DNA of 64,000 nt from Chryseobacterium sp. G0186 (GTDB taxonomy: Bacteria; Bacteroidota; Bacteroidia; Flavobacteriales; Weeksellaceae). How positions within the stretch are numbered: the stretch's first letter is position 1; each line of letters opens with the position of its first letter. Shown here one piece after another: positions 33,228 through 42,348 of the stretch. The stretch is taken from contig NZ_CP033918.1 of assembly GCF_003815675.1 (NCBI RefSeq), forward strand, positions 868,001 through 932,000, read 5' to 3'. The notes beneath the pieces are model-generated. The model saw only the letters and a program-made list of their open reading frames with translations, had not been told where the DNA came from and made no database searches. Made by a program: the position numbers and the translations under genes.

Positions 33228-34790
33228 ATGCAACATAACACAGTCTATCATAAATGGGTTCCACAGTGGCTAAAGCTGCCACTTCTTGTGCTGGCATTGT
33301 TTCCCCATCTGATGTTGTTGTCGCTGCTCCATTCCAACAGTGCCTTCACATCTTCCTTTATGGATGTAGATTCAGATGACATCCAATACCTAATGATTTT
33401 GATGTATGGGACATTTGTGGTTACCCTTTTGGTTTTACAGCGATTCATGGCTTATTTCAGCGTGAAATATTACGTGCTGCTGATGTCTTCCATCTCGGTA
33501 ATTATCCTTTACATCTTATCCGTCACCAATGATTACCATGTTATTTTGGTCATCCGCTTTCTGGAAGGAATTTTTGGATTACTGGAAGGGGCTATTTTTC
33601 TCCCTTTGATTATTGCCGAATTAAAAACCAGACACGCCAAGGTTCTTGCCTACCTGTTTATGTATTCCATTATGCTGACAGGTGGAACAGTAACGACCTC
33701 TTTATTAAAATCGAGCATCGAAGACTATAATTTTCAGCATATGGTTTTAATGATGGTCTATTTTCACGTTTTTGTACTCATCATTGGAATAGCCATTTTT
33801 AATAAGAACAGATTTTTTCCCAAAAAACCACTGTATCAATTGGATATTTCGAGTTGGTTTCTGCTTTGGGTATGTTTACAGGCCGGAGGATACGCCATTA
33901 TTTATGGAAAAAGATTGATGTGGCTTGAGTCTGATACCATTATCATGTGTCTGTTTATATTTTTACTTTTCGGGGGATTATTTATTCTGAAACAGAGAAA
34001 TTCTAAAAGACCGTTATTCCATTTTGAGGTTTTCAGTTCCAAAAATGTTATTGCAGGGATGATCCTTTTTTTTATTTTTTACCTTATCCGATCAGGACTG
34101 AATAATGTCTACAGCATTATGGCAACCGTTTGGAAATGGCCGTGGGACTATATTGTGAACATTCAGTATTGGAATGTTGCAGGAACACTTCTGGGTGTAT
34201 TTTTATCAGGAATATGTCTGATGAAAGGCATTTCATCGAGGATTGTTTTCTTTACCGGATTTCTTTTACTGGCTATAGACTGTGCCTGGTTTACCTATAC
34301 CTTTTATCCGGACACTACCCTTTCCACAATTTGTCCGCCTTTATTTTTGCAGGGCCTAGCACAAGGATTGCTATTTACACCTCTTGTTTTCTTTTTAATT
34401 TCAAGAACACCTGAGGAATATGTAGCCAATGCCACAGCTCTCGGAACGACAACCCGTTTCTGGACCACCGCTATTGGATATGCCCTAATGCAAAACCTTA
34501 TGCTATTTCTAACCTTAAAACATGCGGATGCCTTAAGTTTCAACCTTACAGACACCAATCCTATCTTCTACAGCCAGTGGAATCAGATTTTCGGATCCAA
34601 TATTTCAAAACTCCCCGTTAATGAATCCCTTTCTATGACTGCCGGAGCATTTAAAGCAAAAATAGCCGCCCAATCCATACTACTTTCCAATATGGAAATT
34701 TTTACCGGATTATTTTGGCTGGCATTCATTACAGCTCTTTTATTACTGCTTTACCATCCTGTAAAAATAGCCGTGAGAAATATTATGTAA
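33228..34790 (+). CDS. MFS multidrug efflux transporter (DHA2-like)
   Basis: About 520 residues with some 14 hydrophobic segments, the topology of EmrB-like drug/H+ antiporters. Visible segments include LPLLVLALFPHLMLLSLL near the start, RFLEGIFGLLEGAIFLPLI around 105-125 (motif-C-like helix 5 area) and a last helix FWLAFITALLLLLYHPV. I chose ATG 33228 (MQHNTVYHKWVPQW); the frame is open 30 codons upstream but through low-complexity repeat sequence with only a TTG start. It works with the HlyD adaptor and TolC channel upstream. The 300-bp repeat-rich gap before it is unusual for such a set. Confidence 0.82.
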   Translation: MQHNTVYHKWVPQWLKLPLLVLALFPHLMLLSLLHSNSAFTSSFMDVDSDDIQYLMILMYGTFVVTLLVLQRFMAYFSVKYYVLLMSSISVIILYILSVTNDYHVILVIRFLEGIFGLLEGAIFLPLIIAELKTRHAKVLAYLFMYSIMLTGGTVTTSLLKSSIEDYNFQHMVLMMVYFHVFVLIIGIAIFNKNRFFPKKPLYQLDISSWFLLWVCLQAGGYAIIYGKRLMWLESDTIIMCLFIFLLFGGLFILKQRNSKRPLFHFEVFSSKNVIAGMILFFIFYLIRSGLNNVYSIMATVWKWPWDYIVNIQYWNVAGTLLGVFLSGICLMKGISSRIVFFTGFLLLAIDCAWFTYTFYPDTTLSTICPPLFLQGLAQGLLFTPLVFFLISRTPEEYVANATALGTTTRFWTTAIGYALMQNLMLFLTLKHADALSFNLTDTNPIFYSQWNQIFGSNISKLPVNESLSMTAGAFKAKIAAQSILLSNMEIFTGLFWLAFITALLLLLYHPVKIAVRNIM

Positions 34791-34884
34791 AAGCTTTTTT
34801 TAATACAACTTTGGCCGGTTTATTGTTCACTATTTTAGCCTGCAATATTGCATAAATACTTACGTTTAATACAAAAGCTTACGC

Positions 34885-36246
34885 ATGGACACTGAAAAAA
34901 TTGTACAAGGTCAAAGGGATTTTTTTAAAACACAGCAAACCAAAAGTCTTGCTTATAGAAAAATGTACCTCGAAAAGCTCCGAAATCTTATCATTTCCAA
35001 TGAAACCATGCTGTATGAAGCTATCGACAAAGATTTTGGAAAGTCTAAATTTGATACCTTAACAACAGAGCTTTCCTTTGTTTTGAATGATATTGATTAT
35101 TATCTGAAGCATATAAAATCTCTCGCCAGACCTAAAAAAGTAGGCACCAACCTGGTCAATCAGCTCGGAAATAGTAAAATTTATGCAGATCCGCTAGGCT
35201 GTATTTTGGTTATAGGAGCATGGAATTATCCTTATCAGCTGTCCCTTTCTCCTATTGTTGCTGCAATGGCTGCAGGAAACTGCTGTATTCTGAAACCCAG
35301 TGAAATTGCAGAAAACACAATGAAAGCAATGGCAAAGATCATCAATGATAATTTTCCGCCCGAATATTTGTATGTATACGAGGGAGGAATAGATGAGACA
35401 ACGGCCTTGTTGCAATTAAAATTTGATAAAATATTCTTTACAGGAAGTACTAAAGTTGGAAAAATCATCTATAAAGCTGCTGCAGAACATTTAACACCTG
35501 TTGTCCTTGAATTGGGTGGAAAATCTCCCGCTATTGTAACCAAAAATGCCAATCTTGAAATTGCGGCCAAAAGAATTGTCTGGGGAAAATTTTTAAATGC
35601 CGGACAAACCTGTGTAGCTCCCGATTATTTATTGGTAGAAGAAACCATTCAGGAGCAGTTTCTGGAAATGCTGAGAAAATATATTCAGGAGTTTACTTAT
35701 GAAGCCGATTCGGAACAGTATACAAGAATTATTAATCAAAGAAACTTTCAGCGATTGGCTCATCTGATTGATAAAGATAAAATATACTTTGGAGGAAGCC
35801 TCAATGAAAAAAAACTATTTATAGAACCTACCATCCTTAATCAGGTTGATTGGAAAGATGAAATCATGCAGGAAGAAATTTTTGGACCTATTCTTCCTGT
35901 CATTAGTTTTAAAAATTATAATATCGCTCTCAATGCTATTCTGGAACTGGAAAAACCTCTCGCAGCCTATCTTTTCACCAACAATACAGAAGAAAAGGAA
36001 CAGTTTACTCAAAAGCTCTCCTTTGGCGGTGGATGCATTAATGATACCATCATGCACTTAAGTAATGATAACTTACCCTTTGGAGGTGTGGGAAGCTCAG
36101 GAATAGGAAATTATCATGGAAAATATGGTTTTGATACTTTCTCGCATCAGAAATCTGTGCTTGAAAAAGCAACATGGGGCGAACCCAACATTAAATACCC
36201 GCCCTATTCTGAGAAAAAATTAAGTTGGATCAAGAAATTACTTTAA
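34885..36246 (+). CDS. Aldehyde dehydrogenase (class 3-like)
   Basis: A 453-residue NAD(P)-dependent aldehyde dehydrogenase. Cofactor and catalytic motifs: GAWNYPYQLSLSPIVAAMAAGN (about 112-133), FTGSTKVGKI (about 187-196), the general-base Glu in LELGGKSPAIV (about 211-221), and the nucleophile Cys in NAGQTCVAPDYLLV (about 239-252). The size and the N-terminus without an extension fit the ALDH3/coniferyl aldehyde group that oxidises medium-chain or aromatic aldehydes. It stands alone between the efflux operon and the GG-leader peptide. Confidence 0.92.
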   Translation: MDTEKIVQGQRDFFKTQQTKSLAYRKMYLEKLRNLIISNETMLYEAIDKDFGKSKFDTLTTELSFVLNDIDYYLKHIKSLARPKKVGTNLVNQLGNSKIYADPLGCILVIGAWNYPYQLSLSPIVAAMAAGNCCILKPSEIAENTMKAMAKIINDNFPPEYLYVYEGGIDETTALLQLKFDKIFFTGSTKVGKIIYKAAAEHLTPVVLELGGKSPAIVTKNANLEIAAKRIVWGKFLNAGQTCVAPDYLLVEETIQEQFLEMLRKYIQEFTYEADSEQYTRIINQRNFQRLAHLIDKDKIYFGGSLNEKKLFIEPTILNQVDWKDEIMQEEIFGPILPVISFKNYNIALNAILELEKPLAAYLFTNNTEEKEQFTQKLSFGGGCINDTIMHLSNDNLPFGGVGSSGIGNYHGKYGFDTFSHQKSVLEKATWGEPNIKYPPYSEKKLSWIKKLL

Positions 36247-36312
36247 TTTATCCCTATTTGGTGATTTTAAATATAAAATAATATATTTAAAACCTAAACC
36301 AAATTCTAACTT

Positions 36313-36507
36313 ATGAAAAATTTAAAAAAATTATCGAGAGAAAGATTAAGTAAACTAACAGGAGGATTGTCATGTGCTTCATCCTGCTCAGATGGAGGTA
36401 TGGTATATATAAGCTCTTGCTCTTCATGCATTCAATATTCGGGTGGAGCCACTTGCTATGATGCTAATGGAAGAGGTGCAATACGGGTAGAAAATTGTGC
36501 TGCTTAA
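36313..36507 (+). CDS. GG-leader Cys-rich peptide (bacteriocin/RiPP-like precursor)
   Basis: A 64-residue peptide with a basic leader MKNLKKLSRERLSKLTGG ending in a double-glycine processing site at residues 17-18. The 46-residue core holds six Cys in the order C..C..C..C..C..C (SC, SC, SSC, SC, TC, NC) plus many Ser and Gly. The leader closely matches the N-terminal pattern of bacteriocin-like precursors in Chryseobacterium, where the GG site is cut by a C39-type peptidase transporter during export. No such transporter, radical enzyme or other maturase is in the window. An IS3 copy begins 6 bases past the stop codon. Function is inferred only from the leader and composition. Confidence 0.75.
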   Translation: MKNLKKLSRERLSKLTGGLSCASSCSDGGMVYISSCSSCIQYSGGATCYDANGRGAIRVENCAA

Positions 36508-36560
36508 TATATTGACTAGTCCTGAAAATCTGATACAGATTATAGGACAAAAATAAATAA

Positions 36561-37430
36561 TTAAACCAGAGCAAATTTTCTTTTGCTTTGGTTTTTATTT
36601 TTATAAGTTCTCATTTTAATTTTTGTCTGTTTATGCATTTGATTTGGGGTTAGATAATAATTTGAAAAATGAGGACGTAGATTATTATAGGTTTCAATGG
36701 ATTCATCCACTAATTTTCTTCTTAACGCATTGTTTATATGATGTCTATCAATATTAAATTCATGCTTTAAAATACCATTTATCCTCTCTGCTATTGCATT
36801 TTCATAAGGATCTGAGTTTTGTGTCATGCTGCATTTTAATTGATGTTTTTGCAAGACTTTCTGATATTCATTCGAGCAGTATTGTAAGCCACGATCAGAA
36901 TGATGAATTAATGGGCCTACCATACCTTTGTGTTTCTTTAAAGCTCTTTTCAATGCGATAAGACTACTTTCTGTATTTAAATTATCTGCTACAAAATGTC
37001 CCACTATTTTCTTGGAATAAGCATCCGTTATTAAGCTTAAATAGCTTGGGCTTTTTCTGTCCCCTATGTAAGTAATATCAGCAACCCAAACCTGGTTGGG
37101 TTTTGTGATCTGATAGTCCAGAATCAAATTTTTATGCTTTCTGAAGCGATGATGGGAGTTGGTCGTAACATGGTAATTTTTCCTGGGGACAATCAATAAA
37201 TGATTCGCTCTTAGGATGTCAAAGAATTTATCTCTTCCTACTTTGATAGAACCTAGGGATTCTTTTAAAATAAAATATAGTTTTCTGCCTCCTAATCGGG
37301 GCATTTTAATACGAACACACTCTACCAGTTCTACAACCTCTGAAGCCCTATTCCTACAAACTTCTGTACGCTTGATACTTCTATAATAGATTTGTCTATT
37401 TAACCCTAACAATCCACAAGTAAAAATCAA
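36561..37430 (-). CDS. IS3-family transposase OrfB (copy 2)
   Basis: A 289-residue DDE transposase with the same predicted sequence as in copy 1 (catalytic Asp in ADITYIGD, Asp in HSDRG, Glu in AIAERING). It overlaps the orfA stop in the -1 frame, consistent with an OrfAB fusion made by frameshifting. With an intact orfA upstream, this copy is the more likely source of active transposase. Confidence 0.92.
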   Translation of the reverse strand: MIFTCGLLGLNRQIYYRSIKRTEVCRNRASEVVELVECVRIKMPRLGGRKLYFILKESLGSIKVGRDKFFDILRANHLLIVPRKNYHVTTNSHHRFRKHKNLILDYQITKPNQVWVADITYIGDRKSPSYLSLITDAYSKKIVGHFVADNLNTESSLIALKRALKKHKGMVGPLIHHSDRGLQYCSNEYQKVLQKHQLKCSMTQNSDPYENAIAERINGILKHEFNIDRHHINNALRRKLVDESIETYNNLRPHFSNYYLTPNQMHKQTKIKMRTYKNKNQSKRKFALV

Positions 37431-37861
37431 AGTTTCTTTTTCCTTACTGCGGAAGTCATCGATTGTTCGGGTGGTGAGTTTTTTCGAATATCAATGCGAT
37501 ATTCTTTCTCTGCAAGATCAATCATCATATCAAAAAATATAGCTTTTTTATCAGCAATATAAGCCTGTTTTTCCAAGAAGGCTTTCTGTTTTTCAAGAAG
37601 CTTAACTTCAGCTTCCAATTCCATAATACGTTGTTCAGGTGTCTTTTCCATGGCATAAGGTCTTTGGTTTTCCCAATCAAAGTTACCATATTTTCTGAGC
37701 CAATTTAAAATAGTCCCGTGGGATTGTATACCATATTTCTTGCGACAAGTACTAATGGTCGATTCACCAGATTCAACTTCTTTTACTATTTGAAGTTTTA
37801 AACTTAAACTGTAATCTTTCTGTGTACGCTTGATGTACACTGACCTTAATTGTTCTTCCAT
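37427..37861 (-). CDS. IS3-family OrfA (copy 2, intact start)
   Basis: A 144-residue helix-turn-helix protein starting MEEQLRSVYIKRTQ, with the HTH around STISTCRKKYGIQSHGTI and a C-terminal coiled coil. From residue 9 onward it is the same as copy 1. The ATG present here is ACG in copy 1, so this copy defines the original start. Confidence 0.9.
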   Translation of the reverse strand: MEEQLRSVYIKRTQKDYSLSLKLQIVKEVESGESTISTCRKKYGIQSHGTILNWLRKYGNFDWENQRPYAMEKTPEQRIMELEAEVKLLEKQKAFLEKQAYIADKKAIFFDMMIDLAEKEYRIDIRKNSPPEQSMTSAVRKKKL

Positions 37862-37916
37862 AACGTTTTGTTTTTGTGTATCGCTATTTCAGGACTAGAC
37901 ATATATAAAAAACAAA

Positions 37917-37943
37917 AGAGGCTGTCCAAAAAGGTCAGCCTCT
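37917..37943. terminator. Hairpin at the IS1182 end (copy B)
   Basis: AGAGGCTG (37917-37924) and CAGCCTCT (37936-37943), with CC/GG pairing inside, flanked by A-rich sequence on the left and TTTTT on the right. It can act in either direction. Confidence 0.65.
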
Positions 37944-39707
37944 TTTTTATGTTTTCAGGCTGCGTTATATTTATGCGGCAAATTTATACTTTTGGTTTTC
38001 TATATACTCAGTGAAAGAATGTCTAGTTTTTTTACCTTTAAGCGTACGTAGCCAATTTTTACGGGTAAGTTTTCTGTTTTTCGCTAATTTTCTAAAATTA
38101 TGCGCCAATGCCATTAATCCAAATTCAATATTTACTTTTTCAAGTCCTTTTAGAGTAAATCTTGAAAATTTATTATTGCTTTTTAGTTGTCCGAATACAG
38201 CTTCTACTTCTATAGGCCGTTTACTTCTGTGGTAATGTCCTTTTTCAGATATCAGCCTTTGCCTGGCTTTCATTCTGTGATGGTTCAGATTATAATTCAC
38301 TTCGATTAACCGATTATCCTGGCTTTGATGGCAGCTTTCTCTAAGAGGACAACCCTGACAGCTGAAAGCCTGATAATAATGTACCTGAGATTCATATCCG
38401 TTACTGCTGATTCTTTTGCCTTTACCGATAAAGTTCATTTGCTGTCCAAAGGGACATACATAGAAGTTATTTTCTTTATTATGATACAAGTTCTGTACAG
38501 CAAACGCATTGTTCTTCTCACTGCGTTTCTGTTCTTTATGAAAATTATTATATTTTACATACCCCTCTATAGCTTTTTCTGCCATCATTTCGTAATTCTC
38601 TTCACTTCCATATCCGGCATCTGCTACTACCTCTTTACTTTGTTTGTGGTACTGATTTTCAAAACCGTTAAGATGATCCTTCAATGTAGTGGTATCTCCA
38701 GGAGTCTGATGAATGCTGTAATGTGTGATAAACTGGTTTTCAGTACTGATCTGTGCATTATAGGCTGGCTTAAGCTGTCCATTTTTCATATGGTCGTCTT
38801 TGAGCCGCATGAAGCAGGCATCGGGATCTGTCTTACTATAACTATTGCGGCCTGAGAGTATTTTTAACTGATCTTCATACTTCTGTAATCTGGGCAGGTC
38901 CTGATGCTGAAGCTTTTTGATAAGCTTCTTACCGGTTTTATTGTCCTGTGCCACATCGTGATTAAGCTCTGCTATTTTATCCTGAAGCTCTCTGCTGTCA
39001 ATAGATTTTGGAAGGACCTTTTCATGGGATTCATAACGTTCTTCTTTGATTTGAGATTCAATTTCTTCAAGTACGGAATGAATTTGGGCTTCCAGTTTTA
39101 ATTTATTCTTTTCTACAGATTTTTTCCATACAAAGCTGTATCGGTTGGCCGATGATTCTATTTTTGTCCCATCTATATATTGAACAGTTAAACTTACGTA
39201 ACCCAAATGCTGCAAAACAACGGTAACATCTGCAAAAAGACGATGAATATGGTTTTTAAGCCGTTTGCTCCTAAAGTAATTGATGGTTCTGTAATCAGGC
39301 TTACTGTTCCCGGAAAGCCACATGAAATGAATATTTTCTCCAAGTGCCTTTTCTATTTTACGGCATGAATAAATATTGTTGAAATAGGCATAGAATAAAA
39401 CTTTGATCATCATACGGGGGTGAAAGCTTGTCGTTCCACCGCCTTTATATTCACTCATTATATGATCGATATTTAAGCTATCCACTAATTCATTGATAAG
39501 ACGTACAGGATGATCAGAACCGATCTTATCAAAAATATCTTCAGGAAATAAGCTGGGAGTATTGGAGGGTAAAGATTTAAAACGTACTTTCATATCAATG
39601 TTTGTTTGGCTGCACCTTAAAGATAAATCTTAAAGGACAAACAACAAAAAAATCCCCGAAACTTTTTAAGTGACGGGGATATTTTTTGAGACTTTTTAGA
39701 CAGCCTC
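37918..39707 (-). mobile_element. IS1182-family insertion sequence, copy B
   Basis: A 1790-bp element inverted relative to copy A. The ends are GAGGCTGTCCAAAAA at 37918 and TTTTTAGACAGCCTC ending at 39707. No target-site duplication is visible. The hairpin at its transposase-downstream end (37917-37943) is followed by TTTTTT and reads as a terminator toward the element's interior. The other end is 6 bases from the stop codon of the thioredoxin-like gene. Confidence 0.9.
37971..39593 (-). CDS. IS1182-family transposase (copy B)
   Basis: A 540-residue intact transposase differing from copy A at a single residue (His in NLYHNKENNF where copy A has Tyr). It has the same DUF772-type N-terminus, catalytic Asp in YIDGTKIES and VVADAGYGSEE, Cys-rich patch and RPIEVEAVFGQ Glu. 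Both copies could be active. Confidence 0.92.
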   Translation of the reverse strand: MKVRFKSLPSNTPSLFPEDIFDKIGSDHPVRLINELVDSLNIDHIMSEYKGGGTTSFHPRMMIKVLFYAYFNNIYSCRKIEKALGENIHFMWLSGNSKPDYRTINYFRSKRLKNHIHRLFADVTVVLQHLGYVSLTVQYIDGTKIESSANRYSFVWKKSVEKNKLKLEAQIHSVLEEIESQIKEERYESHEKVLPKSIDSRELQDKIAELNHDVAQDNKTGKKLIKKLQHQDLPRLQKYEDQLKILSGRNSYSKTDPDACFMRLKDDHMKNGQLKPAYNAQISTENQFITHYSIHQTPGDTTTLKDHLNGFENQYHKQSKEVVADAGYGSEENYEMMAEKAIEGYVKYNNFHKEQKRSEKNNAFAVQNLYHNKENNFYVCPFGQQMNFIGKGKRISSNGYESQVHYYQAFSCQGCPLRESCHQSQDNRLIEVNYNLNHHRMKARQRLISEKGHYHRSKRPIEVEAVFGQLKSNNKFSRFTLKGLEKVNIEFGLMALAHNFRKLAKNRKLTRKNWLRTLKGKKTRHSFTEYIENQKYKFAA

Positions 39708-39713
39708 TTTCTT

Positions 39714-40280
39714 TTAAAGGACTTTTCCTTTTTCCAAAAATTCTTTTACTTTCTCTTTACTATATCCTTTTCCCTCTTCCAAGACCTCACTCTGCTGAAC
39801 ATGAATCTTTTTACCATCTTTATCTAAAATGATGAAGAAAGGATAGAATTGCTGTTCTTTGATATTGATATATTGAGCAAAAACCTTTTCATTCTTATTA
39901 TCCGGAGAATAATTCAAATGATAATATAAGTAGTTTTTATCTACAAGATTCTTCAGTTCAGGAGTTTCCTGTACAAAGTTATTGAAACGAAGACACCAGA
40001 TACACCAGTTTCCTCCGGCCTGGATCATAATATTTTTCCCTTCTTTTTTAGCTTGTGCAACCAATTTATTAATATCTGCCTGAGCATCTGCTTTTGGATT
40101 ATAGGGTTTGGGAAGTTTAGCTTTTTCTTCAGCTGCTTTCTTCTTTGCTTCCAACTCTTTCTGTTCAGTTGGTACAATAAGAGCTGTTTTTTGATTCCCT
40201 TTATTTGGTAAATTCTTTACATCCTGTGAAAAAGCAAGACTGCTTAGTCCCAGAAAAGCGATCAATGTCAATTTTTTCAT
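39714..40280 (-). CDS. Periplasmic thioredoxin-like protein
   Basis: A 188-residue exported protein with signal peptide MKKLTLIAFLGLSSLAFSQ, a Lys/Ala/Glu-rich linker (about 35-65), then a thioredoxin fold with the redox motif in GGNWCIWCLRF (Cys-Ile-Trp-Cys, about residue 95), a long helix, and YPFFIILDKDGKKIH (cis-Pro region). It most resembles the thioredoxin_7/DUF255-like exported proteins that reduce or isomerise envelope disulfides. IS1182 copy B begins 6 bases after its stop codon, so any native terminator has been displaced; the protein itself is complete. Confidence 0.85.
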   Translation of the reverse strand: MKKLTLIAFLGLSSLAFSQDVKNLPNKGNQKTALIVPTEQKELEAKKKAAEEKAKLPKPYNPKADAQADINKLVAQAKKEGKNIMIQAGGNWCIWCLRFNNFVQETPELKNLVDKNYLYYHLNYSPDNKNEKVFAQYINIKEQQFYPFFIILDKDGKKIHVQQSEVLEEGKGYSKEKVKEFLEKGKVL

Positions 40281-40344
40281 AACATAAAAATAAAAAAATA
40301 ATACTTATCCCCCTGCAAAAATAGAACCATAATTTTATTATTAC

Positions 40345-40352
40345 TAAATTTG
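40345..40352 (+). promoter_or_regulatory. Candidate -7 box for the acyltransferase gene
   Basis: TAAATTTG, ending 8 bases before the ATG at 40361, giving a very short leader. No TTG at the expected distance. Confidence 0.4.
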
Positions 40353-40360
40353 CCTGTTTT

Positions 40361-41245
40361 ATGAGCTTCTTAATTAAAATATTATATTTCATCTCGAAAC
40401 TTCCGCTTAGAATATTATATGTTTTCTCGGATGTTATGTTCTTCCTAAACTACTATTTGGTAGGTTACAGAAAAACGGTGATTACCCAAAATCTAAAAAA
40501 TTCTTTCCCGGATAAGTCTGAGGAAGAGATTCGTAAAATCCGAAAGAAATTCTATCGTAATTTCTCCGATTATCTGGTGGAAACAATAAAGTCATTCAGT
40601 ATTTCTGAAACGGAATCCAGAGTGAGAATGCAGCACATCAACCAGGATCTGTTTCACGAAATTCAAAAGGAAAATAAAAATATTATTTTACTGGCAGGGC
40701 ATGTCTTTAATTGGGAATGGATTAATGCATTGGCAAGAATTGTCCCTCAAAAGCACTGTCACCCTGTCTACAGAAAAGTAAACAGTGATTTTTGGGAGAA
40801 CCAAATGAAAAATGTCCGTAATAAATTCGGAAACGAAGCACTGGAAGCCAATGAAGTGATCCTTAATATTTTCAGGAAAAAAAATGACGGGGATTCTATA
40901 TATATGTTTGTGGCAGACCAGACGCCGCACTCTTCCCATGTCAATTACGGATTGGAATTCCTTAATCAAAGAACTCCTGTTTTTGTAGGGTATGATAAAC
41001 TGGCAACAAGAATGGATCTGGCCTTTATTTACTGCGAAATGAAGAAGGTAAAAAGAGGTCACTATCAGGTTAATTATTACAGAATCTACCCAGATGGTGA
41101 AAAATTCGTAGAGCATGAAGTGGTAAAAAAGTTCCATAAATTACTGGAAAACACATTGCATAAACATCCGGATAACTACCTTTGGTCTCACAGAAAATGG
41201 AAGTATCAGAATTCTATTAAAAATTTTGATTCTGAAAAAAATTAG
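40361..41245 (+). CDS. Lipid A-type (LpxL/HtrB) acyltransferase
   Basis: A 294-residue membrane-associated acyltransferase. The N-terminal hydrophobic anchor (LPLRILYVFSDVMFFLNYYL, about 14-33) is followed by QNLKNSFPDKSEEE, the catalytic His-x4-Glu motif in LAGHVFNWEW (about 109-118) and VADQTPHSS (about 184-192). It most likely adds a secondary acyl chain to lipid A or another envelope lipid. The next gene, a glycosyltransferase, follows after 6 bases, so they form a two-gene envelope operon. Confidence 0.88.
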   Translation: MSFLIKILYFISKLPLRILYVFSDVMFFLNYYLVGYRKTVITQNLKNSFPDKSEEEIRKIRKKFYRNFSDYLVETIKSFSISETESRVRMQHINQDLFHEIQKENKNIILLAGHVFNWEWINALARIVPQKHCHPVYRKVNSDFWENQMKNVRNKFGNEALEANEVILNIFRKKNDGDSIYMFVADQTPHSSHVNYGLEFLNQRTPVFVGYDKLATRMDLAFIYCEMKKVKRGHYQVNYYRIYPDGEKFVEHEVVKKFHKLLENTLHKHPDNYLWSHRKWKYQNSIKNFDSEKN

Positions 41246-41251
41246 ATTTAC

Positions 41252-42229
41252 ATGCAGAAAAAACTGGCCGTTGCCATCTTAAACTGGAATGGGAAAAACT
41301 GGCTTGAGAAATTTCTTCCAAGTGTAGTTCAATTTTCTCAAAATGCAGATATTTATGTCATTGATAATCTTTCTACAGATGATTCCCTGAAATTTTTGAA
41401 TACACATTTCCCCACGGTAAAAGTGATTAAAAATAGTAAGAATCATGGTTTTGCGGGGGGCTACAATGAGGGATTGAAAGACATTAAAAATGAATATTAC
41501 TGTCTTCTTAATTCTGATGTAGAAGTCACAGAGCGTTGGATAGAACCAGTATTGGAGCTTCTTGACAGTCATCCTTCAATTTCTGCAGTTCAACCGAAAA
41601 TCTTGTCTTATACTCATAAAAGTCATTTTGAATTTGCCGGAGCTGCCGGTGGACTGATTGATAATCTGGGGTATCCCTATTGCCGGGGACGTGTTTTCGA
41701 TGATCTGGAAGAAGATAAAGGACAATATGATGACGAAACAGAGATTTTCTGGGCTTCAGGATGCTGTTTTTTTATCCGTTCCAAGGATTTCTGGGAACAG
41801 AATGGTTTTGATACAAGATTCTTTGCTCATCAGGAAGAAATTGACCTTTGCTGGAGACTTATCAATTCAGGGAAAAAGATTTTTTATACCGGAAAGTCCA
41901 AGGTATATCATGTTGGTGGCGGAACTCTGAACAAACAAAGCGCACAAAAGACTTTTTTAAATATCAGGAACAACTTGTCCATGATGCTTAAAAATCTTCC
42001 TTTTCCAACATTAATCTGGCTCATTTTTTTTAGACTTTGTCTGGATGGGGTTGCAGGAATTTACTTTGGTTTAAAAAATGGATTTCCTCACCTTTGGGCA
42101 GTAGTAAGGGCTCATTTTGGGTTTTATGCTCAACTTCCGGGAACATGGAAACTTCGTCAGAAACATCAGAAAAAGTTTTTCTATCAGTCAAAATGGTTAA
42201 TCTTTAAACATTTCTTAGGTGGCAGGTAA
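41252..42229 (+). CDS. Family 2 glycosyltransferase
   Basis: A 325-residue GT-A enzyme. It opens VAILNWNGKNWLEKFLPSV, with YVIDNLSTDDS (nucleotide-binding Asp), NHGFAGGYNEGL (about 68-79), LLNSDVEVTERW carrying the metal-binding DxD-like Asp (about 90-95) and HQEEIDLCWRLINSG (about 195-209). A C-terminal hydrophobic segment (LIWLIFFRLCLDGVAGIYFG) may attach it to the membrane. It resembles rhamnosyl/glycosyl transferases of surface polysaccharide or glycolipid pathways. Sugar and acceptor unknown. Co-transcribed with the acyltransferase upstream. Confidence 0.88.
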   Translation: MQKKLAVAILNWNGKNWLEKFLPSVVQFSQNADIYVIDNLSTDDSLKFLNTHFPTVKVIKNSKNHGFAGGYNEGLKDIKNEYYCLLNSDVEVTERWIEPVLELLDSHPSISAVQPKILSYTHKSHFEFAGAAGGLIDNLGYPYCRGRVFDDLEEDKGQYDDETEIFWASGCCFFIRSKDFWEQNGFDTRFFAHQEEIDLCWRLINSGKKIFYTGKSKVYHVGGGTLNKQSAQKTFLNIRNNLSMMLKNLPFPTLIWLIFFRLCLDGVAGIYFGLKNGFPHLWAVVRAHFGFYAQLPGTWKLRQKHQKKFFYQSKWLIFKHFLGGR

Positions 42230-42348
42230 TAGATGATCATTTTGATCATTAATACAAATATCTGTAATAATAACTGGAGCTTGTTAAAAGAAAAGTTTTT
42301 AGCTTTCATCTAAACAACCATCAACAAATAACAAAAAAATTTACAACA

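Larger units (their letters stand above)
36513..37901 (-). mobile_element. IS3-family insertion sequence, copy 2
   Basis: A 1389-bp element with the same ends as copy 1 (TGACTAGTCCTGAAA and TTTCAGGACTAGACA) and a 3-bp target duplication TAT (36510-36512 and 37902-37904). Same orientation as copy 1. The orfA ATG is intact here (base 37860 is A). It sits between the GG-leader peptide and IS1182 copy B, with only 16 bases between the two elements. Confidence 0.92.
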
